Assembly (NCBI GenBank): GCA_002389905.1
Contig: DGRE01000032.1
Coordinates: forward strand, 41,973 to 105,972
Direction: 5' to 3'
DNA from: Hungatella sp. UBA4396
Lineage (GTDB): Bacteria; Bacillota; Clostridia; Lachnospirales; Lachnospiraceae
Length of the DNA stretch: 64,000 nucleotides
Both the position numbers and the translations under genes were made by a program. Shown here piece after piece: positions 42,279-51,176 of this stretch. Below the pieces are notes generated by a model, which was given only the letters and a program-made list of their open reading frames with translations, made no database searches and had not been told where the DNA came from. The first letter of the stretch is position 1. The number at the start of each line of letters is the position of its first letter.

Positions 42279-42312
42279 GTGGATGCCGGAAAGGTATCCG
42301 CTTTATTTTTTT
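42279..42312 (+). terminator. Terminator after the tRNA-Lys gene
   Basis: GTGGATGCC and GGTATCCGC form a 9-bp stem (with wobbles) around GGAAA, followed by TTTATTTTTTT. The flanking 42169-42508 region is otherwise without a gene: no open frame of note is seen apart from the promoter area of the next gene. Confidence 0.8.
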
Positions 42313-42507
42313 GTAAGGTAATTCAAATATTTGCTGTGTAATCCCGCTGTCCAGGGCATAGTAACCCTTAGTTGCAACCGTCAGTTGCGTAATTTATAAG
42401 TGATGTTGATAGCATGCAACCTCAATAACTGCTATAATTTGCTTAAGATATCTTACTGAAAGTGTTTCAGACATGATTCAATTGTTCTATAAAAGAGGGA
42501 GGCAAAA

Positions 42508-43485
42508 ATGATCTTAGCAGATAAAATACTGGAATTAAGAAAAAGCAACGGTTGGTCCCAGGAGGAACTGGCAGAAAAGCTGAATGTGTCCAGGCAATCC
42601 GTATCCAAATGGGAAAGTGCGGCGGCAATTCCAGATATGAACCGTATACTGGAATTATCAAAAGTATTTGGCCTAACCACAGACTACCTATTAAAAGATG
42701 AGATGGAATCCGCCACTTATTCCGAAACAGACGAAAGCGATAATTATGTGAAGGTATCCCTTCAGACAGCAAACGAATTTATAAAGGATAAAGCAATTCA
42801 TGGCAAATGGACCTCACGTGGGGTGGTGCTTTGCATTCTTTCGCCGGCACTTTTGATTTTGCTGATAGGTTTAGCAGACAACAACATGGGCATTGGTGAG
42901 AGTCTTGCCATCGGACTTGGGATAGCAGCAATTCTCATTATGGTTTCAATTGCTGTAGGTATTTTCATTATCACCAGTTCAAAGATGGAGCAATACAAGT
43001 ACTTGGACGATAATGAATTTGAGCTGGAATATGGACTGCAAGGGATATTGAATGAGCGAAAAGAGAGATTCAAACCGAAATATGTACAAAACACAGCGAT
43101 TGGTGTAATTTTGTGTATTCTTGCTGCATTGCCACTCATTATGGCAGGTGTAATGGAGGCACCAGAAATTATTGTTATAGGATTTGTCGTACTGCTGTTG
43201 GTTCTGATTGCCATAGGGGTTTACCTGTTAATCAATGCCGGTACAGTGAAAAATTCCTATGACCTCCTTCTCGGTGAAGGAGAATATACACCAGAGGAGA
43301 GAGAAAGCGCTAAAAAAGTTGAAAAAATTGCAAGCATTTACTGGCCGGCAGCGACAGCAATTTACTTGGGATGGAGCTTCGTTACAAGTGACTGGCATAT
43401 CACTTGGATTGTGTGGCCAATTGCAGGTGCACTGTTTGGCGGCGTCACGGCAGTAATAGGAGAATCGGTAAAGGATAGAAAGTAG
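42508..43485 (+). CDS. XRE-family regulator fused to a multi-pass membrane domain
   Basis: A 325-residue protein. Residues 1-65 are a Cro/XRE helix-turn-helix (ILELRKSNGWSQEELAEKLN, VSRQSVSKWESAAAIPDMNR). About five hydrophobic segments follow (about residues 105-125, 130-155, 195-215, 220-245 and 275-320), separated by an acidic cytoplasmic stretch. Such membrane-anchored XRE proteins are common in clostridia and may sense the membrane or regulate transporters; no target is seen here. Start after GAGGGAGGCAAAA. It stands between tRNA-Lys and a lone recombinase. Confidence 0.85.
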   Translation: MILADKILELRKSNGWSQEELAEKLNVSRQSVSKWESAAAIPDMNRILELSKVFGLTTDYLLKDEMESATYSETDESDNYVKVSLQTANEFIKDKAIHGKWTSRGVVLCILSPALLILLIGLADNNMGIGESLAIGLGIAAILIMVSIAVGIFIITSSKMEQYKYLDDNEFELEYGLQGILNERKERFKPKYVQNTAIGVILCILAALPLIMAGVMEAPEIIVIGFVVLLLVLIAIGVYLLINAGTVKNSYDLLLGEGEYTPEERESAKKVEKIASIYWPAATAIYLGWSFVTSDWHITWIVWPIAGALFGGVTAVIGESVKDRK

Positions 43486-43561
43486 TATAAAAAATCAGCA
43501 TTTAGTCAAAAAAAACTCCTGGAGACGGCCATCTTCAGGGGTTTGCTTTTGGTTTCCTTGC

Positions 43562-44182
43562 TTATTCCGAATCCTCATCCGAAAGTGATTTCATATGTTT
43601 TTTGATCATGGTGCGAAACTGGCTGACCGTAATGCCCAATTCCTGGCTTGCAGTTTCCAGGGTATGAAGACGCTGGGTCCATTTTTCATAGACAGGATAG
43701 AATTCCTCCGGAATGGGTGAGGGAAACCGTCCCAGATGCTTTCCCTGGGCCTTTGCAATGGCAATTCCTTCCGCCTGTCTCTGCCGGATGCTTTCCCGCT
43801 CAGATTGGGCAACATAGGAGAGGAGCTGGAGAACAATATCGGAAATCAGAGTACCGACTAAGTCCTTGTTGGTCCTGGTATCCAAAATAGGCATATCTAA
43901 AATCACAATATCAGCCTTTTTGTTTTTGACAATTTCACGCCATTCTTCTTGAATATCATCATAGTTCCTGCCCAAACGGTCGATACTTTTCACAACAAGA
44001 ACATCGCCCTCTTTAAGCTTGCGTTTCAGTTTCTGATACTGGGGTCTGTTAAAATCTTTTCCTGACAGCTTATCATAAAATAGATTCTTTTCAATGATTC
44101 CCCAGTGCAAAAGTTCCTTTTTCTGCCGTTCAATATTTTGATCCAATGATGATACACGCATGTATCCATAAAAATTTTTCAT
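43562..44182 (-). CDS. Serine recombinase (resolvase/invertase family)
   Basis: A 206-residue small serine recombinase. The N-terminal catalytic domain has FYGYMRVSSLDQNIERQ (catalytic serine ~11), VVKSIDRLGRNYDD with an arginine, and a long helix ERESIRQRQAEGIAIAKAQG, followed by a HTH-like C-terminus (LGITVSQFRTMIKKHM). It is typical of transposon resolvases or DNA invertases such as PinR/Hin. No transposase or invertible segment is seen next to it, though a palindrome lies upstream. Likely a remnant of a mobile element or an invertase with a distant target. Confidence 0.88.
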   Translation of the reverse strand: MKNFYGYMRVSSLDQNIERQKKELLHWGIIEKNLFYDKLSGKDFNRPQYQKLKRKLKEGDVLVVKSIDRLGRNYDDIQEEWREIVKNKKADIVILDMPILDTRTNKDLVGTLISDIVLQLLSYVAQSERESIRQRQAEGIAIAKAQGKHLGRFPSPIPEEFYPVYEKWTQRLHTLETASQELGITVSQFRTMIKKHMKSLSDEDSE

Positions 44183-44245
44183 AAAAAAACCTCCCTACCA
44201 CTCATTATGGCAGGGAATGATAGAATTTATTATAAAAACCCACCT

Positions 44246-44269
44246 GTTATAAAGGTGTACCTTTATAAC
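44246..44269. repeat. 11-bp arm palindrome upstream of the recombinase gene
   Basis: GTTATAAAGGT-GT-ACCTTTATAAC. It sits 64 bases upstream of the recombinase start on its promoter side. It may be an operator or a recombination core; small serine recombinases cut at dinucleotide centres between inverted half-sites. Confidence 0.65.
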
Positions 44270-44485
44270 AAATAATTCCCGCATATTGTAACCAATATAG
44301 TGTATAACAAAATTAGACAAATTACAACAGAAAATAAATTTGCTCTTGTATTAACTTAAGAAATTATGCCAACGAAAGATTATAAAATAAAAAACAATGT
44401 TCATGCTATATAAGTGTGTGATATTATGGATAAAAGGATTTTATATCATGTGGGTAAAAGTGAATTCAAGAAGGAGAAATACTAT

Positions 44486-44914
44486 ATGAACCTTAAACCA
44501 TATTCGAGAAAAGCACATTATTATGAAACTGACCAGATGGGTATTATCCACCATGCAAATTATATTCACTGGCTGGAGGAGGCCAGAGTGGATTTTATGG
44601 AGCAGATGGGCTTTGGCTATGACCGTGCCGTCAGCTCCGGAATCGACTTTGCGCTGCTTGGCATATCCTGCGAATACAAGTCCATGGTTCGGTTTAATGA
44701 CACAGTGAACATCCAAGTGTCCATAACCTCCCTGACTCCCGCTAAAATGACCGTTGAGTATCAGATCACTGATGCGGAAAGCGGCAAGCTGCGGGCCGTG
44801 GGAGAAAGCAGACACTGTTATTTTGATGCCAACAAAAAGCGCCCGGTTTCTTTGAAAAAGGTTCTGCCGGAATTGTATGATTTGTTTGCTTCTCTTTACG
44901 CGGAAGAGTTATGA
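44486..44914 (+). CDS. YbgC-like acyl-CoA thioesterase (4-hydroxybenzoyl-CoA thioesterase family)
   Basis: A 142-residue hotdog-fold protein. The active-site block is YYETDQMGIIHHANYIHWLEEARVDFM, with the Asp and His pattern D-x-M-G-x-x-H-x-x-x-Y. It continues into LGISCEYKSMVRFNDTV. YbgC-type enzymes hydrolyse acyl-CoA or acyl-ACP. The start at 44486 follows AAGAAGGAGAAAT; the longer frame to 44414 is not needed. It has its own terminator and no operon partners. Confidence 0.88.
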   Translation: MNLKPYSRKAHYYETDQMGIIHHANYIHWLEEARVDFMEQMGFGYDRAVSSGIDFALLGISCEYKSMVRFNDTVNIQVSITSLTPAKMTVEYQITDAESGKLRAVGESRHCYFDANKKRPVSLKKVLPELYDLFASLYAEEL

Positions 44915-44921
44915 GGGATAT

Positions 44922-44967
44922 AACAAGTGCCTGCTGCACATTTACCTGTGAAGCAGGCACTTGTTTT
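44922..44967 (+). terminator. Terminator of the thioesterase gene
   Basis: ACAAGTGCCTGCT and AGCAGGCACTTGT form a perfect 13-bp stem with a 16-base loop, followed by TTTTAAG. Confidence 0.88.
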
Positions 44968-45318
44968 AAGTCAAGACTGGATTGCAATTTTCCCGCTCTG
45001 CGTTCAGCTTGTTGGAAGACTCTCCAGGGCTGCCTAAATAAAACGTGAATAAAGCAACAAGTTATTGTTTTCATATAATTAAAGGCAGGATTTTGAGGAA
45101 TTGTGAAGGAAGGGCAACATAAAAGGAGCTTGTAAAAATTGCAGATATAAGAATCGGGGCAATTTGTGTAGATCGCTAACAGATCTTATCAGTGGGGGAA
45201 AGTAACTAACATAGTGGTTGATTTATATAGGAGTTGGAGAGGTCTTGACATGTTAATAAGGAATGGTAATGAAATGCATTTGATAAAAATTAAATTGAGC
45301 GGTTAAATGTAACATGGG
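44968..45318. other. Intergenic stretch without a recognised gene
   Basis: 351 bases between the thioesterase terminator and the CarD-like gene stop. Only very short open frames are present and no hairpin with a T-run or promoter of note was seen. It may contain the 3' end of the CarD transcript. Confidence 0.5.
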
Positions 45319-45819
45319 TTAAAGTTTCTGCTCATAGAGAAACGGAATAACCTCTTCAAGTTTGATGTTCAATACGTAAGCAAACTCCTCGCAAAGCGTT
45401 TTTTCAGCATCTTTGAGAAAGTCTTCATCAGAAATCTGTAGTTTCTTATCTTTACTTGTGTTTTTCAGCTCTTGTCTGCGCCAACGTAAAGTTTTTATCA
45501 TTTTTAAAAGTTCGGAACGGTTGCCATCTGCAAGAATCCGGCTGTAAAATTCTTTGCGCTCACGATTATCCTTAATCCAAGTGAAATCATTCCCTGACAT
45601 TTTCCTAACCAGAGTAAAAATTTCATCGGCAGTGAGAATGTGGCGGACTTCAGTTTTTCTTTTGTTGCTTATAGCTGGAATATATACTGTCGAGGTCATA
45701 TGGTAAACGGGTTTGAGTACAAAATATTGGCGGACTTTTTCATCCATGCACATATCCTGTAATCCGGCAACCTTACAAATACCATGACTTCCGTATATGA
45801 TGACATCACCTATGTTCAT
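45319..45819 (-). CDS. CarD-family transcription regulator (CdnL/TRCF-RID domain)
   Basis: A 166-residue protein. It starts MNIGDVIIYGSHGICKVAGL, the Tudor-like RNA-polymerase interaction domain of CarD/CdnL, and follows with YFVLKPVYHMTSTVYIPAIS. The C-terminal helical part (SRILADGNRSELLKMIKTLR, DAEKTLCEEFAYVLNI) has the layout of CarD proteins that stabilise the open promoter complex. It is a single gene with no partners; upstream AAAGAGGTGAAATATT precedes the ATG. The C-terminal sequence diverges from the mycobacterial type, so the specific role is not clear. Confidence 0.82.
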   Translation of the reverse strand: MNIGDVIIYGSHGICKVAGLQDMCMDEKVRQYFVLKPVYHMTSTVYIPAISNKRKTEVRHILTADEIFTLVRKMSGNDFTWIKDNRERKEFYSRILADGNRSELLKMIKTLRWRRQELKNTSKDKKLQISDEDFLKDAEKTLCEEFAYVLNIKLEEVIPFLYEQKL

Positions 45820-46041
45820 AATATTTCACCTCTTTCTAATAAACTAAAAAAGTGTGGTTCACTAAAACTGGATTTGCATCCCCTCAAAGCAAACTACACG
45901 TTTATTAATTCTATTATAGCACAGTTGTAGATGGAATGATACGGTAATGTTCTCCAAAAATTATGACTATATTAAGGAGTAATTTATAAAATCGCTGATG
46001 AATGATCCTATAAACTGAAATCGGCAATGAGCATCAGAAAT
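45820..46041. other. Gene-free stretch upstream of the CarD-like gene
   Basis: About 220 bases, AT-rich, with no open frame of interest. It should hold the CarD-like promoter on the minus strand. A partial palindromic run (AGCAAACTACACG / GTGTGGTTC) is visible but weak. Confidence 0.4.
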
Positions 46042-46094
46042 AAAAAAACAAGCCGCCTGCTCCGACTTTCATAAGTCGCAGCAGGCGGCTTGTT
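46042..46094 (-). terminator. Terminator of pta
   Basis: ACAAGCCGCCTGC pairs with GCAGGCGGCTTGT, with an inner CGACTT/AAGTCG stem. On the minus strand it is followed by TTTTTTT. It ends 25 bases after the pta stop. Confidence 0.92.
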
Positions 46095-46118
46095 CTCTTT
46101 GTGGCCGAAGCGGCAGGT

Positions 46119-47090
46119 TTAGATCAGAGCTGCCGTAATAATTGCCATCTTATAAACTTCTTCCGCATTGCAGCCTCTGGAGAGATCGTTAATGGGGGCA
46201 TTCAGACCCTGTAAAATAGGACCGAAGGCCTCGAAGTTTCCTAAACGCTGTGCGATCTTATAGCCGATGTTGCCTGCGTTGATATTTGGGAAGATAAAGG
46301 TGTTGGCATGTCCTGCAACCAGAGAATCAGGAGCCTTTGTCTTTGCTGTTTCAAGAGATACAGCGGAGTCAAACTGAAGCTCTCCTTCTACCGGGAAGTC
46401 TAAGTTCATAACCTTTAAACGTCCAGCCGCATTCCGTACCTTATCGACAGACTCGCCTTTTCCGGAACCAAGAGTGCTGTAGGAAAGCAGGGCTACTTTT
46501 GGCTCAATGGAGAATGTCCTGGCTGTTCTGGCTGTTTCCAGAGTGATTTCAACCAGCTCGTCCTCGGTTGGGTCTAAGTTAATGGCGCAGTCACCCATGG
46601 CATACAGCTCGTTTCCGTTTTCTGAAGGACGGGAGAGAATGAAACAGCTGGATACAATCTTGCTGCCTGGCTTTGTTTTGATCAGCTGTAAAGCCGGTCT
46701 TACAGTATCTGCTGTGGAATAGGTAGCGCCTCCTAACAGACAGTCTGCCAGACCCATCTTAACCAGCATGGTTCCGAAGTAGTTGGCTTTTTTCAGGGCC
46801 TCGATGCAGGCAGCCTTGTCCATCTTTCCTTTTCTCAGCTCCACCATCTTTGTTGCCATCTCATCCATTCCTTCGTACTGAAGGGGATCTATTTTTTCAA
46901 TTCCGTCGATGGACCAGCCGCAGGCTTTGGCTGCTGCGTCTATTTCCTCTGGTTTTCCCAGGAGAATAGGGGCCATAATGCCGTCTTTATGCAGTCTGCT
47001 TGCTGCTTCCAGGATTCTTGGATCAGTGCCTTCCGTGAAGACGATTTTTCTTTCCTGCTCTTTCAGCTTGGAAATCATATGCTCAAACAT
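46119..47090 (-). CDS. pta: Phosphate acetyltransferase
   Basis: A 323-residue Pta, the short single-domain type. Blocks seen: FTEGTDPRILEAASRL, MLVKMGLADCLLGGATYSTA, SYSTLGSGKGESVDKVRNA, HANTFIFPNINAGNIGYKIA. It converts acetyl phosphate and CoA to acetyl-CoA, or the reverse. This links it to the acetyl phosphate made by the betaine reductase operon at the start of the window. No ackA is next to it. Strong terminator follows. Confidence 0.95.
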   Translation of the reverse strand: MFEHMISKLKEQERKIVFTEGTDPRILEAASRLHKDGIMAPILLGKPEEIDAAAKACGWSIDGIEKIDPLQYEGMDEMATKMVELRKGKMDKAACIEALKKANYFGTMLVKMGLADCLLGGATYSTADTVRPALQLIKTKPGSKIVSSCFILSRPSENGNELYAMGDCAINLDPTEDELVEITLETARTARTFSIEPKVALLSYSTLGSGKGESVDKVRNAAGRLKVMNLDFPVEGELQFDSAVSLETAKTKAPDSLVAGHANTFIFPNINAGNIGYKIAQRLGNFEAFGPILQGLNAPINDLSRGCNAEEVYKMAIITAALI

Positions 47091-47554
47091 GTTTTTTTCC
47101 TCCGTTATTCAGATAGTGTTTATACTATTAAAGTATATACCTAAAGACATATATAAATCAACAGAGTTTTCCTCTTTTTCAGGACTGGTCCTAAAAAAGT
47201 ACAAAATCCGAAAAGGGTTTTAAACGTTTTGTAGAATTTGTTGACATAAGAATGAAAATGAGGGGTGAATGGGCTCCTTTTTTTCATTAATTCTGCAATA
47301 ATTTCCCGCCTGTTAGTCAGTAATTACAAGGAAATGAAAAGGTGTAAAGTAAAACTATGTGCAAAGTGCCAAATTATAATATTTTTTTAGGTGAAAAAAC
47401 CTGAAAAAATACCTCTGAAAATAGGTGTCCATATGATTGGGCCGCAATAAGGGCTAAATATTGAACAGGAATTTTAAAAATATGACCGTGTAAATTGTTC
47501 CAATTATTCAAACAATTACACTTTTTCGCGTGGTGCCGTGATTTACCCGAAAAG
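47091..47554. other. Divergent control region between pta and the F-type ATPase operon
   Basis: About 460 AT-rich bases with no convincing open frame. It should hold the minus-strand pta promoter near the start codon (TATACT/TATAAA-like elements 47120-47140) and lead into the atp promoter. Confidence 0.5.
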
Positions 47555-47583
47555 TTGACATTTAAAAAAGATGAACGTATGAT
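47555..47583 (+). promoter_or_regulatory. Sigma-A promoter of the atp operon
   Basis: TTGACA (47555-47560), 17-base spacer, TATGAT (47578-47583). Good match, placed about 95 bases before atpB. Confidence 0.8.
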
Positions 47584-47678
47584 ACATTCTGTACAGCACA
47601 ATTGTATTATTACGAGTACAATTTTAAAAAGCTGGCATGATATACCTAAGGAAAGACCATTTTAATTTAAGAAAGGAA

Positions 47679-48374
47679 GTGAGCGTTACGGAGGATTTGG
47701 CAGAAAAGCTGATGGAAGAGCTGAATTGCGAAACAGTGTTTACCATTCCCTTATTCGGCGGCATTCCCATTTCTGAGTCCGTAGTGGTAACATGGATTAT
47801 CATGGCTGCCCTGACTCTCCTTTCCATCGTCCTGGTAAGAAATTTAAAAGTAGAGAACCCTGGAAAGAAGCAGATGGCCCTGGAAACGGCAGTCAGCGGA
47901 ATGTATGGTTTTTTTGAAGACCTGGTAGGAGAAGAAGGAAAGCGTTATATTCCTTATCTGATCTCAGTGGCAATTTATCTGGGAGTGGCTAATTTGATCG
48001 GTCTGGTGGGCTTTAAGCCGCCTACCAAGGATTTAAATGCCACGGCAGCGCTTGCTGTCATGAGTATTGTTCTGATTGAATATGCGGGATTCCACAAAAA
48101 GGGAACAAAAGGTTTTATCAAGAGCTTTGCAGAGCCGGCAGCCATTATAGCTCCCATCAACATCCTGGAGTTATTTGTTAAACCCCTTTCTCTGTGCATG
48201 CGGTTGTTTGGCAATGTGCTGGCCTCCTTCGTTGTGATGGAGCTGCTTAAGCAGTTGGCCGCCCCCCTTGTACCAATTCCGTTTTCCATTTATTTTGATA
48301 TTTTTGACGGATTGATCCAGGCATATGTATTTGTATTTTTAACCGCTCTTTTCATTAAAGAGTCGGTGGAGTAA
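47679..48374 (+). CDS. atpB: F-type ATP synthase subunit a
   Basis: A ~231-residue membrane subunit that carries the ion half-channels. Family blocks: FTIPLFGGIPISESVVVTWI, PINILELFVKPLSLCMRLFGNVLA with the essential arginine in CMRLFGN, and QAYVFVFLTALFIKESVE. The start is uncertain: GTG at 47679 (MSVTEDLAEKLMEELNCETV-type beginning) is favoured by family N-termini, whereas the frame is open back to 47637 and an ATG exists at 47712. No atpI precedes it. The c-ring gene follows after 30 bases. Confidence 0.9.
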   Translation: MSVTEDLAEKLMEELNCETVFTIPLFGGIPISESVVVTWIIMAALTLLSIVLVRNLKVENPGKKQMALETAVSGMYGFFEDLVGEEGKRYIPYLISVAIYLGVANLIGLVGFKPPTKDLNATAALAVMSIVLIEYAGFHKKGTKGFIKSFAEPAAIIAPINILELFVKPLSLCMRLFGNVLASFVVMELLKQLAAPLVPIPFSIYFDIFDGLIQAYVFVFLTALFIKESVE

Positions 48375-48404
48375 ACGAAATGTAAATGAAAAGGAGAGTT
48401 TATT

Positions 48405-48623
48405 ATGTTAATAGCAATTGGAGCAGGAATCGCAGTATTTACAGGTATTGGAGCAGGAATCGGAATCGGCATGGCAACCTCTAAGGCAGTGGATGCCATT
48501 GCAAGACAGCCGGAGGCAGAAGGCAAGATCAGCAAGGCATTGCTTTTGGGCTGCGCCCTTGCAGAGGCAACCGCCATCTATGGTTTCGTTATCGCCCTTC
48601 TTATCATCTTATTCCTGAAATAA
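48405..48623 (+). CDS. atpE: F-type ATP synthase subunit c
   Basis: A 72-residue two-helix proteolipid. The ion-binding carboxylate is E54 in CALAEATAIYGFVIAL. The Na+ ligands of Ilyobacter tartaricus c (a Gln in helix 1 and a Ser after the Glu) are replaced here: I21 in GAGIGIGMATSKAV and A55 right after E54. So the ring is predicted to be H+-type, read directly from the sequence. ARQPEAEG forms the polar loop. AAGGAGAG lies before the ATG. Confidence 0.95.
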   Translation: MLIAIGAGIAVFTGIGAGIGIGMATSKAVDAIARQPEAEGKISKALLLGCALAEATAIYGFVIALLIILFLK

Positions 48624-48674
48624 TAAATACCGGGAGTGAAGTGAAGGAATCAGAAAGAAAGGCAGGTGGCAGGG

Positions 48675-49175
48675 ATGCTTAGACTGGATATGAATCTGGT
48701 ATGGAACATCATAAATCTCATAGTCCTGTATCTTTTGCTGAAGCATTTTCTGCTGAAGCCGGTCATGGATGTGATGAACAAACGGCAGGCAATGATTGAG
48801 CAGAATATTTCAAATGCCAGAGCATCAGAAGGGCAGGCAGAGGTTCTTAAGAAACAATACGAAGAAAAGCTGGCCGCTTCCTCAGAGGAAGGCCGAATGC
48901 TGGTTGAAGACGCCAGGGCCCAGGCAGGGGTGCAGTATGACCGCATCTTAAAGGAGGCCCAGGAGAATGCAGACCGTCTCATGAAGGAGACCCGGAAAAA
49001 GGCGGAAGCCGATCAGGAAAGGGCCATGCGGGAAGCAAAGGCCCAGATTGCAGGTCTGGTTCTGGCTGCAACGGCCAGGGTGGTAAACCAGGAAGTGAGC
49101 GCAAAGACCAATCAGGCTATTTACGACTCATTTTTAGCAGAAGCAGGTGATTCTTATGACGCAGGCAGCCATTAA
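48675..49175 (+). CDS. atpF: F-type ATP synthase subunit b
   Basis: A 166-residue stator subunit with one N-terminal membrane helix (MNLVWNIINLIVLYLLLKHF) and a long charged coiled coil (QEKLAASSEEGRMLVEDARA-type heptads; MKETRKKAEADQERAMREAK). The ATG at 48675 is favoured; a GTG at 48666 is in frame. It overlaps atpH by 20 bases. Confidence 0.92.
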   Translation: MLRLDMNLVWNIINLIVLYLLLKHFLLKPVMDVMNKRQAMIEQNISNARASEGQAEVLKKQYEEKLAASSEEGRMLVEDARAQAGVQYDRILKEAQENADRLMKETRKKAEADQERAMREAKAQIAGLVLAATARVVNQEVSAKTNQAIYDSFLAEAGDSYDAGSH

Positions 49176-49659
49176 TTACGGGCAGGTGCTGTATGAGCTT
49201 TCTATCCCGGAAGAGGCGGTAGAAGAAGCGGCCCTGATCTTGAAAACAGTTCCTCAGCTTAAAGAGGCCCTTTGCAGCCCGGTGATAGGAAAAAACAGCA
49301 GGCGCCGGATCATTGACCGGGTATTTCCGGCGGAGATCAGAAACTTTTTAAAGGTTCTGGCAGACCATCAGAGTATGGATTTAGCAGAGGATATTTTTAA
49401 AGCATGGCAAGCCAGGGTCTGTGAACAGAAGGGGATTCTGGAAGCTTCCCTTTTCTATGTGACAGAGCCGGAAGAAGAGCAGATTCGGGAAATCAAAGCT
49501 ATGCTGTGTAAAAAATACGGAAAAAAAGATGTCAGGCTTTGCCTGATCCAGGATTTAAGCTTAATCGGCGGATTCATTCTCCGGGTGGGAGATGTGGAAA
49601 CGGATTGGAGCTTAAAGGGGCGTTTCAGGCAGTTGGAGCAGAAAATTATGCGGAGGTGA
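49156..49659 (+). CDS. atpH: F-type ATP synthase subunit delta
   Basis: A 167-residue delta (OSCP) subunit that attaches the stator to the alpha-beta hexamer. It starts MTQAAINYGQVLYELSIPEE (helical N-terminal domain) and ends with the typical SLIGGFILRVGDVETDWSLK. The ATG at 49156 has GGTGATT upstream; an in-frame GTG at 49147 is possible. It overlaps atpF. Confidence 0.92.
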   Translation: MTQAAINYGQVLYELSIPEEAVEEAALILKTVPQLKEALCSPVIGKNSRRRIIDRVFPAEIRNFLKVLADHQSMDLAEDIFKAWQARVCEQKGILEASLFYVTEPEEEQIREIKAMLCKKYGKKDVRLCLIQDLSLIGGFILRVGDVETDWSLKGRFRQLEQKIMRR

Positions 49660-49664
49660 AAAAC

Positions 49665-51173
49665 GTGGCTTCCATCAGTTCAGATGAAATTATTTCTATA
49701 TTAAGAAGTGAAATTGAAGATTATGATACTCATGCCAGGGACCAGGAAGTGGGAACTGTCATCAGCGTCGGCGACGGCATTGCAGCGGTCTATGGAATTG
49801 ATCATGCGATGTACGGCGAAATCGTTATGTTTGAAAATGGCTTAAAGGGCATGGTGCAGGATATCAGAAGAGAGGATATCGGCTGCATTTTGTTCGGACC
49901 GGACCGGGAGGTAAGGGAAGGCAGCAAGGTGACGAGAACGAAAAAGCGGGCAGGAATTCCGGTGGGAGAAGGCTTTCTCGGAAGGGTGGTCAATGCTTTG
50001 GGAGCCCCGGTGGATGGAAAGGGAGATATTATTTCCGACGACTACCGTCCCATTGAAAATGAAGCTCCCGGAATCATTGACCGGAAAAGCGTGTCTGTGC
50101 CTATGGAGACAGGAATTCTTGCTATTGACTCCATGTTTCCCATCGGACGGGGACAGAGAGAGCTGATTATCGGAGACAGGCAGACGGGAAAGACTTCCAT
50201 CGCAGTGGATGCCATATTGAACCAGATGGGAAAAGATGTGATCTGCGTTTATGTGGCTGTAGGCCAGAAGGCTTCTACAGTGGCAAAGCTGGTGAACACC
50301 TTAAACCACCACGGAGCCATGGATTACACCATTGTCTTATCATCGACAGCCAGCGAACCGGCTCCCATGCAGTATATTGCGCCTTATTCGGGAACGGCTC
50401 TGGCAGAATATTTCATGCATAAGGGAAAAGACGTACTTATCGTTTATGATGATTTGTCAAAGCATGCGGTGGCTTACCGTGCTCTTTCCCTGCTTTTAGA
50501 ACGTTCTCCGGGCCGTGAGGCTTATCCGGGTGACGTATTCTATCTCCATTCCAGGCTTTTGGAGCGTTCCAGCAGGTTAAAGGATGAACTGGGAGGCGGC
50601 TCTTTGACAGCTCTTCCCATCATTGAAACCCAGGCAGGAGATGTTTCAGCGTATATTCCTACCAATGTCATATCCATTACTGACGGACAGATATTTTTGG
50701 AAAGCGACCTGTTCTTCTCCGGTATGAGACCGGCAGTCAATGTGGGACTTTCCGTATCCCGTGTGGGCGGAGCGGCTCAGACCAAGGCTATGAAAAAGGC
50801 GGCAGGAAGCCTTCGTATTGATCTGGCCCAGTGCCGTGAGATGGAGGTGTTCACTCAGTTCAGTTCTGATCTGGATGCGGCTACCAGAGAGCAGATTTTA
50901 TATGGAAGAGGCCTTACAGAGCTGTTAAAGCAGCCTTTGTACCATCCTTTAAGTCTGAGGGATCAGGTGATCAGCCTGGTTGCAGCAGGAGGACGGATGC
51001 TTCTTGATGTGGAGATTCCAAAGATCAAGGAGTTTCAGAGGGAAATGCTGGCTTTCTTTGAGGAATCCCATCGGGAAATCGGAAAGGAAATTGAAGAGAG
51101 CAAGGTCCTGTCTGATGGGCTGAAGCAGAGAATTCTTGAGGCAGTGGCTGAATTTAAAGAGAAGCGGGTGTAG
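49665..51173 (+). CDS. atpA: F-type ATP synthase subunit alpha
   Basis: A 502-residue alpha subunit. Walker A is GDRQTGKTSIAVDAI, with RGQRELIIGDRQTGKTS before it, and ALSLLLERSPGREAYPGDVF and SRVGGAAQTKAMKKAAGSLR later. The start is a GTG at 49665 (MASISSDEIISILRSEIEDY), with GGAGGTG 6 bases upstream; the longer frame to 49539 lies inside atpH. Non-catalytic nucleotide-binding subunit. Confidence 0.95.
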   Translation: MASISSDEIISILRSEIEDYDTHARDQEVGTVISVGDGIAAVYGIDHAMYGEIVMFENGLKGMVQDIRREDIGCILFGPDREVREGSKVTRTKKRAGIPVGEGFLGRVVNALGAPVDGKGDIISDDYRPIENEAPGIIDRKSVSVPMETGILAIDSMFPIGRGQRELIIGDRQTGKTSIAVDAILNQMGKDVICVYVAVGQKASTVAKLVNTLNHHGAMDYTIVLSSTASEPAPMQYIAPYSGTALAEYFMHKGKDVLIVYDDLSKHAVAYRALSLLLERSPGREAYPGDVFYLHSRLLERSSRLKDELGGGSLTALPIIETQAGDVSAYIPTNVISITDGQIFLESDLFFSGMRPAVNVGLSVSRVGGAAQTKAMKKAAGSLRIDLAQCREMEVFTQFSSDLDAATREQILYGRGLTELLKQPLYHPLSLRDQVISLVAAGGRMLLDVEIPKIKEFQREMLAFFEESHREIGKEIEESKVLSDGLKQRILEAVAEFKEKRV

Positions 51174-51176
51174 GAT

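Noticed and set aside
47091..47554. Riboswitch upstream of the atp operon
   Set aside because: No known aptamer core was recognised; the stretch is AT-rich with only short weak stems.
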